DNA of 64,000 bases from Diplodia intermedia (lineage: Eukaryota > Ascomycota > Dothideomycetes > Botryosphaeriales > Botryosphaeriaceae). Positions 53,569 through 64,000 of this stretch are shown piece after piece; positions within the stretch are counted from its first letter, which is position 1, and each line of letters begins with the position of its first letter. Made by a program: the position numbers and the translations under genes. The DNA lies in assembly GCA_021495925.1 (NCBI GenBank), contig JAKEKT010000055.1, positions 124,001 through 188,000 of the forward strand. Reading direction: 5' to 3'. The notes beneath the pieces are model-generated. The model did not search any database. It saw nothing but the letters and a program-made list of their open reading frames with translations, and was not told the origin of the DNA.

Positions 53569-56500
53569 TCACTCTGAACGTCTCTTTCGGATCCCTTTCT
53601 CAATGTCAGCATGGCCTCGGGCCTTATCCTGAAGTTTACCAAGGAAGCTGAAGGACGTTGCTCTTCCTTCGTTCTCGTTTTCTGGGTCATCTCCTGCCAC
53701 CCCCGATTTGTTGTCGTTCGGCGAGGATGAGCTATTAGCGGGTTTCTGCTTCGAAGAAGATCGATAACCACCAACGAGCCACTTAAAGACGCGGGCGCGG
53801 GATGCCAGTGTCTTGTCGTGGGCAATTGCTATGCCAGTGAGGAGGAGGGCAACGGCAGCCAAGCCGATCATACTTCCAAGGAGTGCTTTCCCAGGAAACC
53901 CACCCATGCTGAAGATGCTTGTTGCAAAGCTGATTGGCAGAAACGTTGCAGTCACATAGGTAAAAAGGCGAACATCCTCAGCATTGCGGAGGTTGAGGTC
54001 GTCTCGGATGTATTCCCGAGTGCTTTGCAGTGATGCCTTGAGAGACTGCACGTTGGAGCGGCATTGCTCAAGTTCCCTGATCTTCTTGTCGTTGGAAGCC
54101 AACATTTTGGTGATAGTTGTCCGATATCGTCGTTCATCGTTCCTGGTCCAGCGTGGCTTTTCCGGTGCGCGGTCATCGTCCCGTTTCCTCCATCGTTCGA
54201 TTTGTTCGAGATTCTCACCAAGGTCATCATCTAAGACCCTGAGCATCTGTTCAAGTACTTGAGACTTCTGGCTGAATGACAGATAGTATTCGCTCTTCAT
54301 GTTGGAAACAGATTTGGCTGCGCGGAAGGCATCATCAAGTGCATCGTCCTTCGACGGGGTCTCTCCTGGCTTCGTGGAAGGACATAGATCCTCCTCGTTC
54401 CAGATGGAAGACTCTCGGAAAACCCATTCTGCCGGCAAATCTTTTCTGTCACTCTTGTATGAAGAGCCTTCGGTAGTGTTGCACATGCTCCCCGTAATGT
54501 CTTTCAATTCATTCCTGATCGTTTTCATGATGTCGTCGGTCGAGGTTGTGATCTCTTCAACAATTCTGTCGAACAGAATGAGCTCAAGCACTTTTCTTTG
54601 CCTCCATGGCTGCTTCCCTCGTTCAGTCTTCGGTAGATTCCCCTCCCGTTGGAGTATTTTGGAAAGCTCTTTGACGTTGATACGGGCAATTTCCTTCTTA
54701 GGCTTATGCTCGATGAAGTGACAAGTCCAGTAGCGGTCGAAGAAATCGCCGTCAAAGCGAAAGCCCATGGCTGCCCGGCTGAGCACATGATCCTGGTCAT
54801 ATTGTTCATAAAAGGATAGCTGAAGCTCTGTCTTCCAGGTGTTCGACGCTGCTGTGGTATCGTCAAAGAAAAATTTGTCGTAGGTCTCGTGTCTTTCAAG
54901 AAAAGATAACATGTTCTCCTTTTCTGAAGCCGGCGTTAGGTGGCGGCAAATTTTGGCAGTGATCCGGTCACTACATGGCAACCAAATGAGCCGCTTCTTG
55001 ACCGATTCGGGCTCTTCACGACCACCAGCTGGATTTTGATCGCTCAGACATCTTCGTTGAGTGGTGAGCCTTAGAAAAATCTCCTCGTTCTTCAGCATGC
55101 GAGCCTCTGGCAGAGGATCGCTTGGAGTCTTGTTCTTCCTGTCTTCTTAGGCCATCTTTTGACATCTATGATGGCCCCCTTCGACAACGATGGTGTTTCA
55201 TCAATCTTGGACATCATCTCCGCGATTGCGTCAATCAAGTCCTCATCAGGTGGACGAGAAGAAAACTTCTTAGCCAACTGACGCATTTCTTCCCCCCACT
55301 TGGCTGGAACCCGGTCAAGAACGGACCAATCGACCTTTCTGAGAATGTTCCAAATAACTCGACGTACACTGTCGGTGGAAATGCTCTCATCATACTCCTG
55401 CTGAGGGATGGAATCCCATTCAATCGAACATTGAGCCTCGATCGTTTCCAACATCTTGAGGGAGGGCTCATCTCCGATACTCTCAGAGATCAAATGTATC
55501 CGATCGAGTAGCTGAATCTTCGTACCATGGCTGTCGTGAATTCCAATCATCTTTTTCAACGCTTTCGCCATTTTGTGCATGTTGGGGTAGTCAAAGGGTA
55601 GATCGAAGCCGTTCAAATCGGGAATGGAGTTCAGAAAGTCTGGCTCGTTGTAAAGCCATTCGTCCGGGGGCTCAATGATGCTTTTCTGGTTGATGAGATT
55701 GTTGAAAGGCATGATCTTCTTTGCCACCATGACAACTTTGGCTGTGTTTGTCTCTTGAGCTTGAGAGTCCGGTTTGGTATCCGTGCCATCTTTGCGAAGC
55801 TGGTTGGCAGAAGCCGGGTTTGTGTCTTTTTTGTCATCCGCGCCTTGTTCCAGTCGTTCTTTCGCATACTTACATAGCAGATAAGGGACCTCAAACGTGG
55901 TGTGCGAAAGAATGTGTTCCAAGTTGCGGCGAACAGCAAAATTAAGCCGACGATTAGTCGAAAACTGAATTTCCTGGAATCCTCTTGCTGAGAATGCTTC
56001 TTGAATGTGGGTGAGATGCGAAGCAGGGACGAGGTGAGATTTCCACGTATCTGCTTCATCTTTGAGCGAAAGATTGTAAGCCACGGTTATCTCTAGCCGT
56101 CCACGTTTGTCAAATTCAGCCAAGGCTATTTCCCCCGAGATGTCGATGCAGAAGTTCGGACTCCGTGGTTCCGTTGTCTTGAGTCGTTGTGGTCTGCCGT
56201 TCAGAAAAGCTGTAATAACCAGCTCTGCTGTGATGGAATCGAGGGATTTGGTGTCATCGGTGTGCTTGTCCAAGCCGTCATCAACCAGTAATCCACGAGC
56301 AAGGCCAGTGTGAGTTCGGACCAGACTAAAACCGTCGTTTTCCAGATGGGTCCTGTACGATTCGTCGTCGTTATATGGAGCGTTGTTGAAGAAGTAGTAT
56401 TCTTCTCGCCAATCCAAGTCCCGGATGTGGATGTCAGAATCCAGAATGAACAGTTCATCCAGCGGTAGGGTCAGTTCGAGCCAATCTTGAAATTCTGGAG

Positions 56501-57258
56501 ACTTCTGCATTGGATCTTTTTCCAATATGCATTGTTGAAAGATTTTCCCGTGCGAGACGTAGCACTGGATCTGGACGATGTAACCGTTAACGTTGCCCGT
56601 AAAGCGAGGCCAGCGGTCGCAGACGAAGTCCAACTGTGGTGTTGCGTGTTCAAGCAGAGTAAAACCACAGTCAGGCAAATAGTTGGAGGACTTTTCCATA
56701 AGCTCCTGTGCACGGTCCTGGACATAAAAAGGTTCCGGTGTGTCCCAACGATCGGTGCAGAGAAAGCCAGATCGGCCGGCGCCTAAGAATTTCGTGATCT
56801 GCATGATTTGACCATATGCGTTGACGCTTGCCGTTGTACCCCGATCACCAAATGAAGCGAAAGAACTTTTCGGATCTTGGGGAGTATCGTCTGGTGTCTG
56901 TGCTGTCTTTGGAGTATCGTCTGGTGTCTGCGCTGTCTTTCCAAGAGTCGCCCGCGGGGAGGTCATGTATGGATCGAGATCGTCGGAGCTGTCGTCGGTG
57001 CATGGCTTGTCAGTCGAACTGGAACGTCCTAGACAATTTCAGTCAGTCTGCAAGGGCTTGAAAGGTTTATACGGAGGTATTACCGTAGATAAAATTCAAC
57101 AGATCCTCTTCCGTGGGGATATTCTTGGAGTGCTGGGTAGACTCGGACGGTTGGGCGGCTTCGTCAGATGTGTGTACGGAAGCCACAGAGGTGTTTCCAG
57201 TAGCTTGCCCGGATGGTTCATCCGGAGCTGCCGGGATGTCGGCTGCCACACCCGACAT
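53569..57258 (-). CDS. large CorA-like two-TM protein, split by an apparent frameshift
   Basis: Exon 1 (57084-57258, MSGVAADIPAAPDEPSG...) joins across a GT-AG intron to a long frame from 57028 that ends at a stop at 55092. A second frame, open from 55146, carries on to 53569. Together they make about 1,200 residues. The first half is soluble (SVNAYGQIMQITKFLGAGRSGF and many charged helices). The second has coiled coil and ends in two close TM helices (VRLFTYVTATFLPISFATSIF, then a short loop and LLGSMIGLAAVALLLTG) followed by a basic tail, as in fungal CorA-like proteins; the loop is MGG, not GMN. In the 55-nt overlap the minus strand has no GT, so an intron donor is missing there. A 30-nt duplication encodes AQTPDDTPKT twice near the start. 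It may be a damaged gene. Confidence 0.75.
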
Positions 57259-58992
57259 TTGGAGCTCGGAAGGAGACTGGATGATTTCGCAAGATAGAAG
57301 GAACTGTAGAAGTCTTTCTCTGCGCTGAAGCGAAGAATTGGATTGACGGTTGCCTTACGACAAAGGATCTCTTCTTAAGTACTCGAGCTCTCATGCGATA
57401 AGCCTCTCTAATGATTCAAAGGCGCGAGCGGAACTCGGTACAGCGCAGAGGCGCAGGCCGGAAAAGCCACCCTCGCTCGCTCACTCCATCAGCCAGCCCC
57501 TCGCTCGCCTTTGTGTCACCCGTGGCTGCTTCACGAGTGCATCGATAGATGCGAAGATCTACAGAAGGAATCCACAGCTGACCGCTAGCATGGATCTGAT
57601 TTTCAATTTCAATGCATCGACTGTCCAGAACAGAAGACATCGATAAACACAGCCTACCAAACCATCGGTATAGACACAGTCACCCTTTGCTTTGAGTCCT
57701 TGCCATGCCATTATCGACTGGACGGCTCTAGAGCCCTTCTGTATGTGTTTGATGAAGTGCGAGTTCGTGCATATGGGACAGCAGGTCAATCAATGAGGCT
57801 GAATGAGAATCCCAGTAAATCGACTTCACCGCCCCTCAAAATAAGGATTTTATCCGTGTGACTACCGGGAAACCCTAGTCAGCGGGGAGATCAGCGATGC
57901 ATCGAGCTGATAAGAGCATGCCAGTTGTGTAATATGCGAGACACCAGCTGAAGCTTTCCGTCGGAAGCGCCTGGTCTGTGTCGTTGCTCAAGACAGGAAA
58001 AAGCAACAAATGATCCGCATCGATGCGCGCCAAACGCGCTTCCAAACGAGCTTGGCGAATATGTACGAAAATCTGGCGCCACTGCTGATACGATCAGCTT
58101 CAGCTGTGACACAAATCCAGATAAGGGTTATATGCGATGTTTGGCACGAAGTTCTTTTCGGTCTAGACATGCAGGTGAATGGCATGACTACCAACAAGCC
58201 AGCCGATCTTCTCTCAGCTTGAAAGTGCTTTTTACATCGCTCTCAGCTGGTTGGAGATGTCTTCACTGCAGCAAATAAGGCAGCACCAGAAGGCAGTGAA
58301 CTTGATTTTTAGCTTTCAGTGGCTGTTAAGTGGGTCAGGCCGAGACATTCCAAAGAACGCAAGCAACGGCCGTGCTGAATTCTTTGCAGAAGGGAAGCTG
58401 CGCAGCAAGAGAAATCCTTCCGCATGTCGCAAAAATTGGATCGATTGACTCAACTTTTTCTACCTTGCGAATAAAGCTTCCTCTTCCCCCGTCTACCAGT
58501 CTTGGCGTTGAAACAGAGGGTAAACGATATGACGCGTTAGAGAAAGGAAAGATTTTTCACCTAGAGAGAGCATTGACGAGGCGGGCCTTTTCATTTTCCT
58601 TCTGGCATACCCGCGGTGAAATTGAGAGTTCAGCAGGATGAGCTCCGTCTTCACTAACAATTAAAGCAAATCACACCCCACAGCCAAGTCTTCGCTTCGT
58701 ATCCTTGATGACCGTGTCCGCATCCACGCCGCCCCCCGCCACCCCATCTGCACTTCGACCACGGGCTCGTACCATCTATCCCTCATACACATACATGGCC
58801 ATCCCGGGCAGCGACGCCGATGGCCTGTTCCGCCTCCACAGCGTCTTCTGCCAACGCGCCTTCGCGCCAGCCATCCCATCCCCGATGCCGCCATTGCCCT
58901 CGAGCAAGTCCGCACTAACGGCGTTGGAACATGCTATCAAGGCCACACACAACAACCAAACCCCCCACCCCCAGAAAAGAAAAAAACATCCC
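57259..58992. other. intergenic, no gene identified
   Basis: AT-richer sequence with short ORFs without motif on both strands. 58700-58990 is C-rich and contains shadows of the regulator gene's 3' end. Confidence 0.5.
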
Positions 58993-60699
58993 CTACCCAC
59001 CCACCTCCCCCAACCTCTTCCTCACACCCCCCAACCCCAGCCATCCCCGCATCGCGCGCATCTCGCCAACCTCCAACAGCCTCCGCGCAAACGCCCCCAG
59101 CACCTCCGACCGCCCATCACCATCACCATCCCGCCCCAACACCACCAACGCCCTCCCGCACGTATCCAACCCCAGCGCCAGCCACCGCGCCGTCTGCCCG
59201 TCGCCGTCGCCGCCGTCGCCGAGCCAGTTCTGCTGCGCCGCCGCTTGTTGCCGCTGCAGTGTCTGCGCCGATGCTAGGAAGGCTTCGATGGAGTGCAGGA
59301 TCGAGGTCGCGCGGACAATATGCGCGCTGGGCGGACGTTGTTGCTGGGTGTTGTTGTTGTTGTCGTCGTCGTCGGTGCTGGGGCGCAGGAACGCGATGTG
59401 GATGGCGAGAAGCTGGTGCGCGAGGTGCGTGGTGGTCAGGGACGGGTTGGTGGTGTGCTGGGTTTGGCTTGGGATGTTGGAGTGGTGTAGTGGCGCGAGG
59501 ATGGAGTGGATGTTGGCGTGCGGCGGGAGGGAGGCGGAGGCGGAGGCGTGGTGGTGGTGTAACAGGAGGTGTTTGAAGATGGGCGCGACGGTGGCGGCGA
59601 GGTGGGCGAGACTCCACAGCTCCCTGATGCTGGTCGTCTGGGCGACCAGCGAGGCGACGTTGCCGAATGAGGAGTCGAGACGGTGGACGGCGGACTGGGA
59701 GGGGTCCGAGACGGGGAGCGGGACGGTGGACGGCGGGGTGATGGTGGGGATGGCGGGGGTGGACAGTTGGAGAGACAGCCAGAGCGAGATGGAGAAGGTG
59801 AACCAGTATATGTTTTGTGCGAGCTCGGTTTCGATGCTCCGGACGTCGATGCCGTCGAGGAACTGCTCGCCTGGCAGTCCTTGGGAGGGTGACCTCAGCC
59901 GTCGCAGTACTATTTTTCGGGCCAACTCGAGATAGCGGTAGCCCTGTCGTGGACGATCTGTGCAAAAGTCATGCCATCCGAGGAGGACTAGTACCTGGGC
60001 AGTTGAGAGTGAAATTGAAGTCGTCATGCGTGGAAGCAGGTTGGTGCGCGCGGCCTCGAAAACAGCATCAACATCGCGAATGTCTTCGCTGTCAAGAAAG
60101 AGACTGGCCTCGGCAAGGATTATTGCTAACAAGTCGCCATCGCAGGAGCCTTTACGGTAGCGATCAAGAAGTAAGGCCTTGGAGAGGATGAACGATAGAG
60201 GGTGGTGGGCGATCCAGATATCGAACCACTGTTGAACTTCGAGGTCGCCGAGAGTCGGTTGCAGTATGCGGAGCCGGGAAGGTTCGAATGCAGACAGATC
60301 CTGGAACTGGAAGATCTGCTCGCTGATATTGTCAAGAGCGGTTTGCTCGCCTGTAGAGCATCCCAAGGTGTTTAAGCGCAAACAGAAGAGCCGAGCAATC
60401 CCATGTCCCAAGCCCGTGAAAACCTCGCGATAGAGCAGTTTCGAATTTGAGTATGATGGTTTCCATGAGGCTGTATCCTGGGAGTAAACGGCCCTCTCCG
60501 AATCGACAGAGAGAACGGGCTGGCCGTGGATGGAAGAGGTGTGGACAATGTGCTCTAGCTCTTCAAACAGCGGCTTCTGGTTATCTGACAAAGTAGCGGG
60601 GGTAAAACCGCTAACTATTTTCGTCTTGGGTGAGATTCCTCGAGACTGGAATGGCTGATTGCTGGTACCAAACCCCTCGTTCTCATAGGTAAAAGCCAT
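58993..60699 (-). CDS. fungal_trans-type regulator lacking a visible DNA-binding domain
   Basis: A single exon of 568 residues from the ATG at 60699. The helical text (LLYREVFTGLGHGIARLFCL, QQWFDIWIAHHPLSFILSKALLLDRY, TAQVLVLLGWHDFCTDRPRQGYRYLELARKIVL, AQNIYWFTFSISLWLSLQL) follows the middle homology region of fungal transcription factors, including the GW..F......GW/Y.Y...A.+ block. No Zn2Cys6 or C2H2 finger occurs in it, and none is found upstream to 61150. The C-terminal third has Asp/Asn/Gln and Gly/Asp runs. It may be an N-terminally shortened regulator, a co-regulator, or miss an exon. C-rich 3' end composition is like the neighbouring 62580 gene. Confidence 0.7.
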   Translation of the reverse strand: MAFTYENEGFGTSNQPFQSRGISPKTKIVSGFTPATLSDNQKPLFEELEHIVHTSSIHGQPVLSVDSERAVYSQDTASWKPSYSNSKLLYREVFTGLGHGIARLFCLRLNTLGCSTGEQTALDNISEQIFQFQDLSAFEPSRLRILQPTLGDLEVQQWFDIWIAHHPLSFILSKALLLDRYRKGSCDGDLLAIILAEASLFLDSEDIRDVDAVFEAARTNLLPRMTTSISLSTAQVLVLLGWHDFCTDRPRQGYRYLELARKIVLRRLRSPSQGLPGEQFLDGIDVRSIETELAQNIYWFTFSISLWLSLQLSTPAIPTITPPSTVPLPVSDPSQSAVHRLDSSFGNVASLVAQTTSIRELWSLAHLAATVAPIFKHLLLHHHHASASASLPPHANIHSILAPLHHSNIPSQTQHTTNPSLTTTHLAHQLLAIHIAFLRPSTDDDDNNNNTQQQRPPSAHIVRATSILHSIEAFLASAQTLQRQQAAAQQNWLGDGGDGDGQTARWLALGLDTCGRALVVLGRDGDGDGRSEVLGAFARRLLEVGEMRAMRGWLGLGGVRKRLGEVGG

Positions 60700-61724
60700 G
60701 CTGGACGAGTGAAAACACTTGGGTAGTCCGTGCCTTGGGTTGTGTGTTCACAAGTCTTGCTCAGCTGGCAGTGATTTGATCGGTAGGCTCCGCTCAGTGA
60801 CTCCGGAAGATTGAATGGTACTACCACTGGGTGTGGGGAGGAAGGATTGTCCAGAGGGTAGATACGGGATGGCAATATTTTATCACGCGCCACCCTATCC
60901 AAATAGCTTCCATACGAAAATAAAGCAGAAAGCCGGGCGTAGATCACTAATGCACGTCCGTCAGGGAACCGTAGGAAACTATCAGCCACGTGGGATTTGG
61001 CCGAGCGGTAAGCTTAAGCCGAATACGCAAATAGTAGCGAAACACAGCCCCGTGCACACTCGAACTGAGGCCCATGGTATTCACTGCCTCTGTGGTTTCT
61101 GGCAGCGGATCTCGATCTGCTGAAACTGCGCACTGTGTTTTGCAGGACAATTTCCACCCCTATCACCATAAACCGCAGCTATGCTTGGAGAGAAGATTGG
61201 GAGGGGCCTTGCCGGTTTGTTAACTTTTTTTAGTGGGTCCGAGGGTCAATCTTCAGCCGCATCGGGAGCTTTCTCGAACTGTAACGCGTAGTGATGCCTA
61301 AATCAGGCACGCTATGTACCAGAATAAACGCGCCAGCCGCTCAAGGCTACCGTGGTACAGGAAGTAAGACGTAGTGCTCTTAAAATAACGCACGTCCGGA
61401 GACAAGCATGAACAAATGGTTGGATGGAGAAGAGTAGATTTCACTTTAAGAGGCATCAACATTAGTTATACTTGCGTAATCGACGTGCTCCAACATAGTG
61501 TTGTCTTCCGTACTAAGATAGGGTGATTCGGCCTAGACCCACCACCGCTCGGCGCAGCCCAACCCCACAACTTAGGGCACACACACTCGCCGTCTCACAG
61601 CCCCCATTGCTTCCTAGTCCGGCCAGACTAATTTCATCGTTCCACTCCAGAGAACTCCACTCTGGTTCCAGACCTACAAGTCCACTAGCCTAATGGGGCA
61701 TGTCGGGGTTAAGACTTAGCCTGG
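60700..61724. other. intergenic, no gene identified
   Basis: Searched on the minus strand for a zinc-cluster exon of the preceding regulator; none seen. Otherwise AT-richer sequence with no motif. Confidence 0.5.
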
Positions 61725-62190
61725 GCGTTCCGCTACTTCTGTCCGACGTGCGGCAAGCGCTGCGACTACCGCTCCCGAAGCCAATTTGCTTACCAAACTT
61801 AGATACGGACCAGAAATCGTACCAGTGCCCGTTCTGTGAACGTTACTTCGCCAAAGCCCACGCAGCCAGTCCATAAACCACCGTGACTCCAACACTTACC
61901 ACCCAGAGTATCGACGTCTCCCAGAGACATTCAACCACCCTCCAAACGTCATCGAGTGCCTCTCCGCCTACTTCCGCAACTGCCACTCCTACATGCCCTT
62001 CATCCACGCCCCTGACCTTCTGCGCCGCCCGCGCGCCGCCACCGCTCCTCCTCGCGCTCTTTCTCGCCGCCAAAGGACCATGCGTTGTCGATGAGGGGCT
62101 TCCTACAGGTGGCGGAGGAGTTGGTTTTCGGGCAGGAGGCGTGGCGGTATCTCAGTCCTGCTACACGAATCTTAATGGCAATGCTATAAA
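61725..62190 (+). pseudogene. relic of a C2H2 zinc finger/fungal_trans transcription factor
   Basis: Pieces of one regulator appear in order in three frames. From 61725: FRYFCPTCGKRCDYRSRSQF, a C2H2-type finger start. From 61820: YQCPFCERYFAKAHAA, the second finger, without its His pair. From 61909: YRRLPETFNHPPNVIECL, then YFRNCHSYMPFIHAPDLLRR, the typical opening of the fungal_trans domain. Near 62090: MRGFLQVAEELVFGQEAWRYL. Stops and frame changes separate them, and the text then ends. The gene is dead and truncated. Confidence 0.6.
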
Positions 62191-62579
62191 CATGGACTCA
62201 TCTTTATCTCGAAGGATTGGGAAGCCGAATGGAGGGAGTGACCTCCCCGGCATTGTTGGCGGAACGAGTACCCCGCCTCAGAACGAAAAGGACTGCTTTC
62301 CAATCGCGGGAAGGCGATGAACCGATTCAATGAAGCATCACAAGGAAGATTCTGACGCAGTATCTGATGAAAGTCGACCGGTTTCCTTGCGTTCGTTCGC
62401 TTTCATGGAGCTACTTGATGTGTGGTTTTTTCAACTTGGTATATCCGCAGGCTTCCATGTTCACTATTCCAACCACCCACGTTAGGTATTTCGGCCCCTC
62501 ATCTACTTCGATCAATACAAACACCCTACCAATTCCAAAAACAGACTCACGACCTCGAACCATCCCCCACATATCCCTC
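62191..62579. other. intergenic after the regulator relic
   Basis: No coding text recognised; 3' flank of the minus-strand gene that ends at 62580. Confidence 0.5.
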
Positions 62580-63389
62580 TCACCACCGCCTCCTCACCGC
62601 CCCATCCCTCCCCTCAAACTCCCCCACCAACCCCTCCGCCCACACCCGCCCCTCCCCCCCCTCCTCCCCCTCCAACAACTCCACCAACCTCCTCCCCCCC
62701 CTCCGATCCGCCTCGCCGCCCTCCGGCTGCACATTCTCCATCCACGTCGTAAACTCCGTCCAGCCCATATTGTACAGCTGCAGATTCACCACCACCGTCC
62801 CGACCGCCTCGGCGCGAAACGTCCACGCGTCCCACCCGCGCCGATACGCCGCGCCGTCGTCCGCCACCTCCTTGAGCCACGTCGCGCCCACCGTCACGAG
62901 CGTCACGCCCGCCGTCGCCCACGCCGGCGTCGTCGCGATGGCGAGCAGCTCGCGGTCGAAGAACGCCCCGCCGCCCCAGCTGGTGGACGGGAGGATGGTG
63001 GCGCGGTGGTAGGCGACGATTGCGTCGATGGCGGCATCGTCGATGGCGTCGTCGGTGGCGGAGGACGAGGACGAGGGTGACGAGTGAGACCAGAGTGCCT
63101 GCGGCGCGGGGTGGAAGATGTTGTTGGTGGGCCCGTTGTCGCCGCCCCAGGCGCCGTTGGCGACGAGGTCGGCGTGGCAGGCGCGCGATATGGCGAGGAG
63201 CTCGGCGGGGGTGGCGGGGAAGAGGGCGTAGAGCGCGACGAGGCCTTCGCCGGATGACGGCGGAGTACTGGAGGGTCCGTCGGCGGGCGGGAGGGGGACG
63301 AAGTCTTGGATCACGTTGGCGGCGGGCTCGGGGCTGGGGGAGGGGCTGGGGCTGGGGCTGGGGGGTTGTGGTGGTGATGGTGATGACAT
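62580..63389 (-). CDS. hypothetical protein with Pro/Ser repeat N terminus
   Basis: Single exon, 269 residues, ATG at 63389. Residues 1-22 are a Ser-Pro repeat (SPSPSPSPSPEP). A folded-looking part follows: LVALYALFPATPAELLAISRACHADLVANG, GDNGPTNNIFHPAPQALW, IDAIVAYHRATILPSTSWGG, FFDRELLAIATTPAWATAGVTLVTVGATWLKEV, and NLQLYNMGWTEFTTWMENVQ. No signal peptide or TM helix is clear. I do not recognise the family. The strong C bias on the plus strand causes many shadow frames, but this one has the least skewed composition. It may be a lineage-restricted protein. Confidence 0.55.
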   Translation of the reverse strand: MSSPSPPQPPSPSPSPSPSPEPAANVIQDFVPLPPADGPSSTPPSSGEGLVALYALFPATPAELLAISRACHADLVANGAWGGDNGPTNNIFHPAPQALWSHSSPSSSSSATDDAIDDAAIDAIVAYHRATILPSTSWGGGAFFDRELLAIATTPAWATAGVTLVTVGATWLKEVADDGAAYRRGWDAWTFRAEAVGTVVVNLQLYNMGWTEFTTWMENVQPEGGEADRRGGRRLVELLEGEEGGEGRVWAEGLVGEFEGRDGAVRRRW

Positions 63390-63548
63390 TGTTGTGGGAG
63401 AACGGTGGGTAGGCTTGTTGTGGCGGAGAGGTTGGTTGATGTTGAAGGTGCGGATCTGTATATGTATGCTGGCCAGTAACGACGTATATGTTGATGTGCG
63501 TGCAGGCAGCAGGGCGGCCGCTGACGTAGAAGGATTGCCGATCGGTCC

Positions 63549-64000
63549 TTAAAGTGGGGTTCTGCCTTGCGGGTAGCAAGGAAGCCCCAGGTTGCGGCCT
63601 TGGCATTCGAGCAATAGGGACGACAGGACGAAGAAGTCTCTCGGCTCCATGCTTAAATTTGTGATGTTTGACACCAGCATGGCCTTCGCATACGTCTTGA
63701 AAAAATAGGCCACGAAGTACCACATTTCCATTTGCGCGATGTGTATTCCAAGGCAAGTTCTGGGTCCCCAACCGAATGGACTGTATATATACAATTTTTT
63801 GCTTGTCCATCAAGATTCTACTCTGCATCCAGGAGCCAATGTCAAGCCTAGCCACTGTTAGCCTGCATGAATTGAGTCCGAGACGGGATCATCACTTCTC
63901 GGGGTCTGGCCAAATTCTGGGATCGCGATGAAGAGTCAGGCCCGCGTGCTGACCGTCGTACCTTCGGGAACGTAGAGTTTACCGCCACCAAGCGCTCCGC
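63549..64000 (-). pseudogene. cytochrome P450 relic, cut by the window edge
   Basis: Reading leftward from the edge: GGGKLYVPEGTTVSTRA (near 63985-63935), then in another frame LHRDPRIWPDPEK, then broken text, then SPFGWGPRTCLGIHIAQMEM (near 63780-63725) with the heme Cys loop, followed by WYFVAYFFKTYAKAML and a C-terminal tail to the stop at 63549. A TGA interrupts the first block and the PERW region is lost. The order K-helix strand, meander, heme loop is that of a P450 C terminus. The N-terminal three quarters would lie beyond 64000. Not closely like the intact P450 at 17749. Confidence 0.75.

Overview
The window is nuclear DNA of a filamentous ascomycete (Pezizomycotina). The evidence is short GT-AG introns of about 50-120 nt, Kozak-like starts, GC-rich genes between TpA-rich islands, and typical fungal families: HGT-1-type sugar carrier, CYP65-like P450, fungal_trans regulator, PNP_UDP/NACHT receptor and DUF300 protein. 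The class cannot be fixed by eye; Dothideomycetes such as Botryosphaeriales is a guess. Exon joints were placed by hand from splice sites and reading phase.

0-20 kb: a small membrane protein (292-738, -); an unknown 308-residue protein (2269-3248, -); an alpha/beta hydrolase gene broken by many frame changes (5101-6204, +); a long gene-poor GC-rich stretch that leads into a high-affinity glucose transporter (10522-12309, +); then an SDR reductase (15226-16294, +) and a cytochrome P450 with a GC-AG intron (17749-19639, +).

20-31 kb, core genes: an Edc1/PNRC-like decapping activator (21830-23380, -), the SCF RING subunit Rbx1 (24070-24586, +), signal peptidase subunit Spc1 (24883-25281, -), a CorA/Mnr2-type Mg transporter (26495-28556, +) and a serine beta-lactamase-like hydrolase (29732-31141, +).

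32-36 kb is the most unusual part. A fungal NOD-like receptor is split into an intact PNP_UDP nucleosidase ORF (32189-33202) and a broken NACHT part (from 33444) that is interrupted by an inverted fragment of another gene. About 0.8 kb further on lies a NADAR-domain gene (35078-35712, -).

36-53 kb: an unknown 420-residue protein, a secreted carboxy-cis,cis-muconate cyclase-like propeller, a membrane-anchored histidine acid phosphatase, two divergent polytopic membrane proteins, a TMEM184/DUF300 protein, an aquaporin with a duplicated N-terminal motif, and a small alpha/beta hydrolase.

53-64 kb, accessory and decaying: a large CorA-like two-TM protein broken by one apparent frameshift (53569-57258, -), a fungal_trans-type regulator with no visible DNA-binding domain (58993-60699, -), a relic of a C2H2/fungal_trans regulator (about 61725-62190, +), an unknown proline-rich protein (62580-63389, -) and a P450 relic cut by the right edge (63549-64000, -). 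Most genes look independent; the SDR/P450 pair and the PNP-NLR/NADAR neighbourhood are the only functional groupings suggested.
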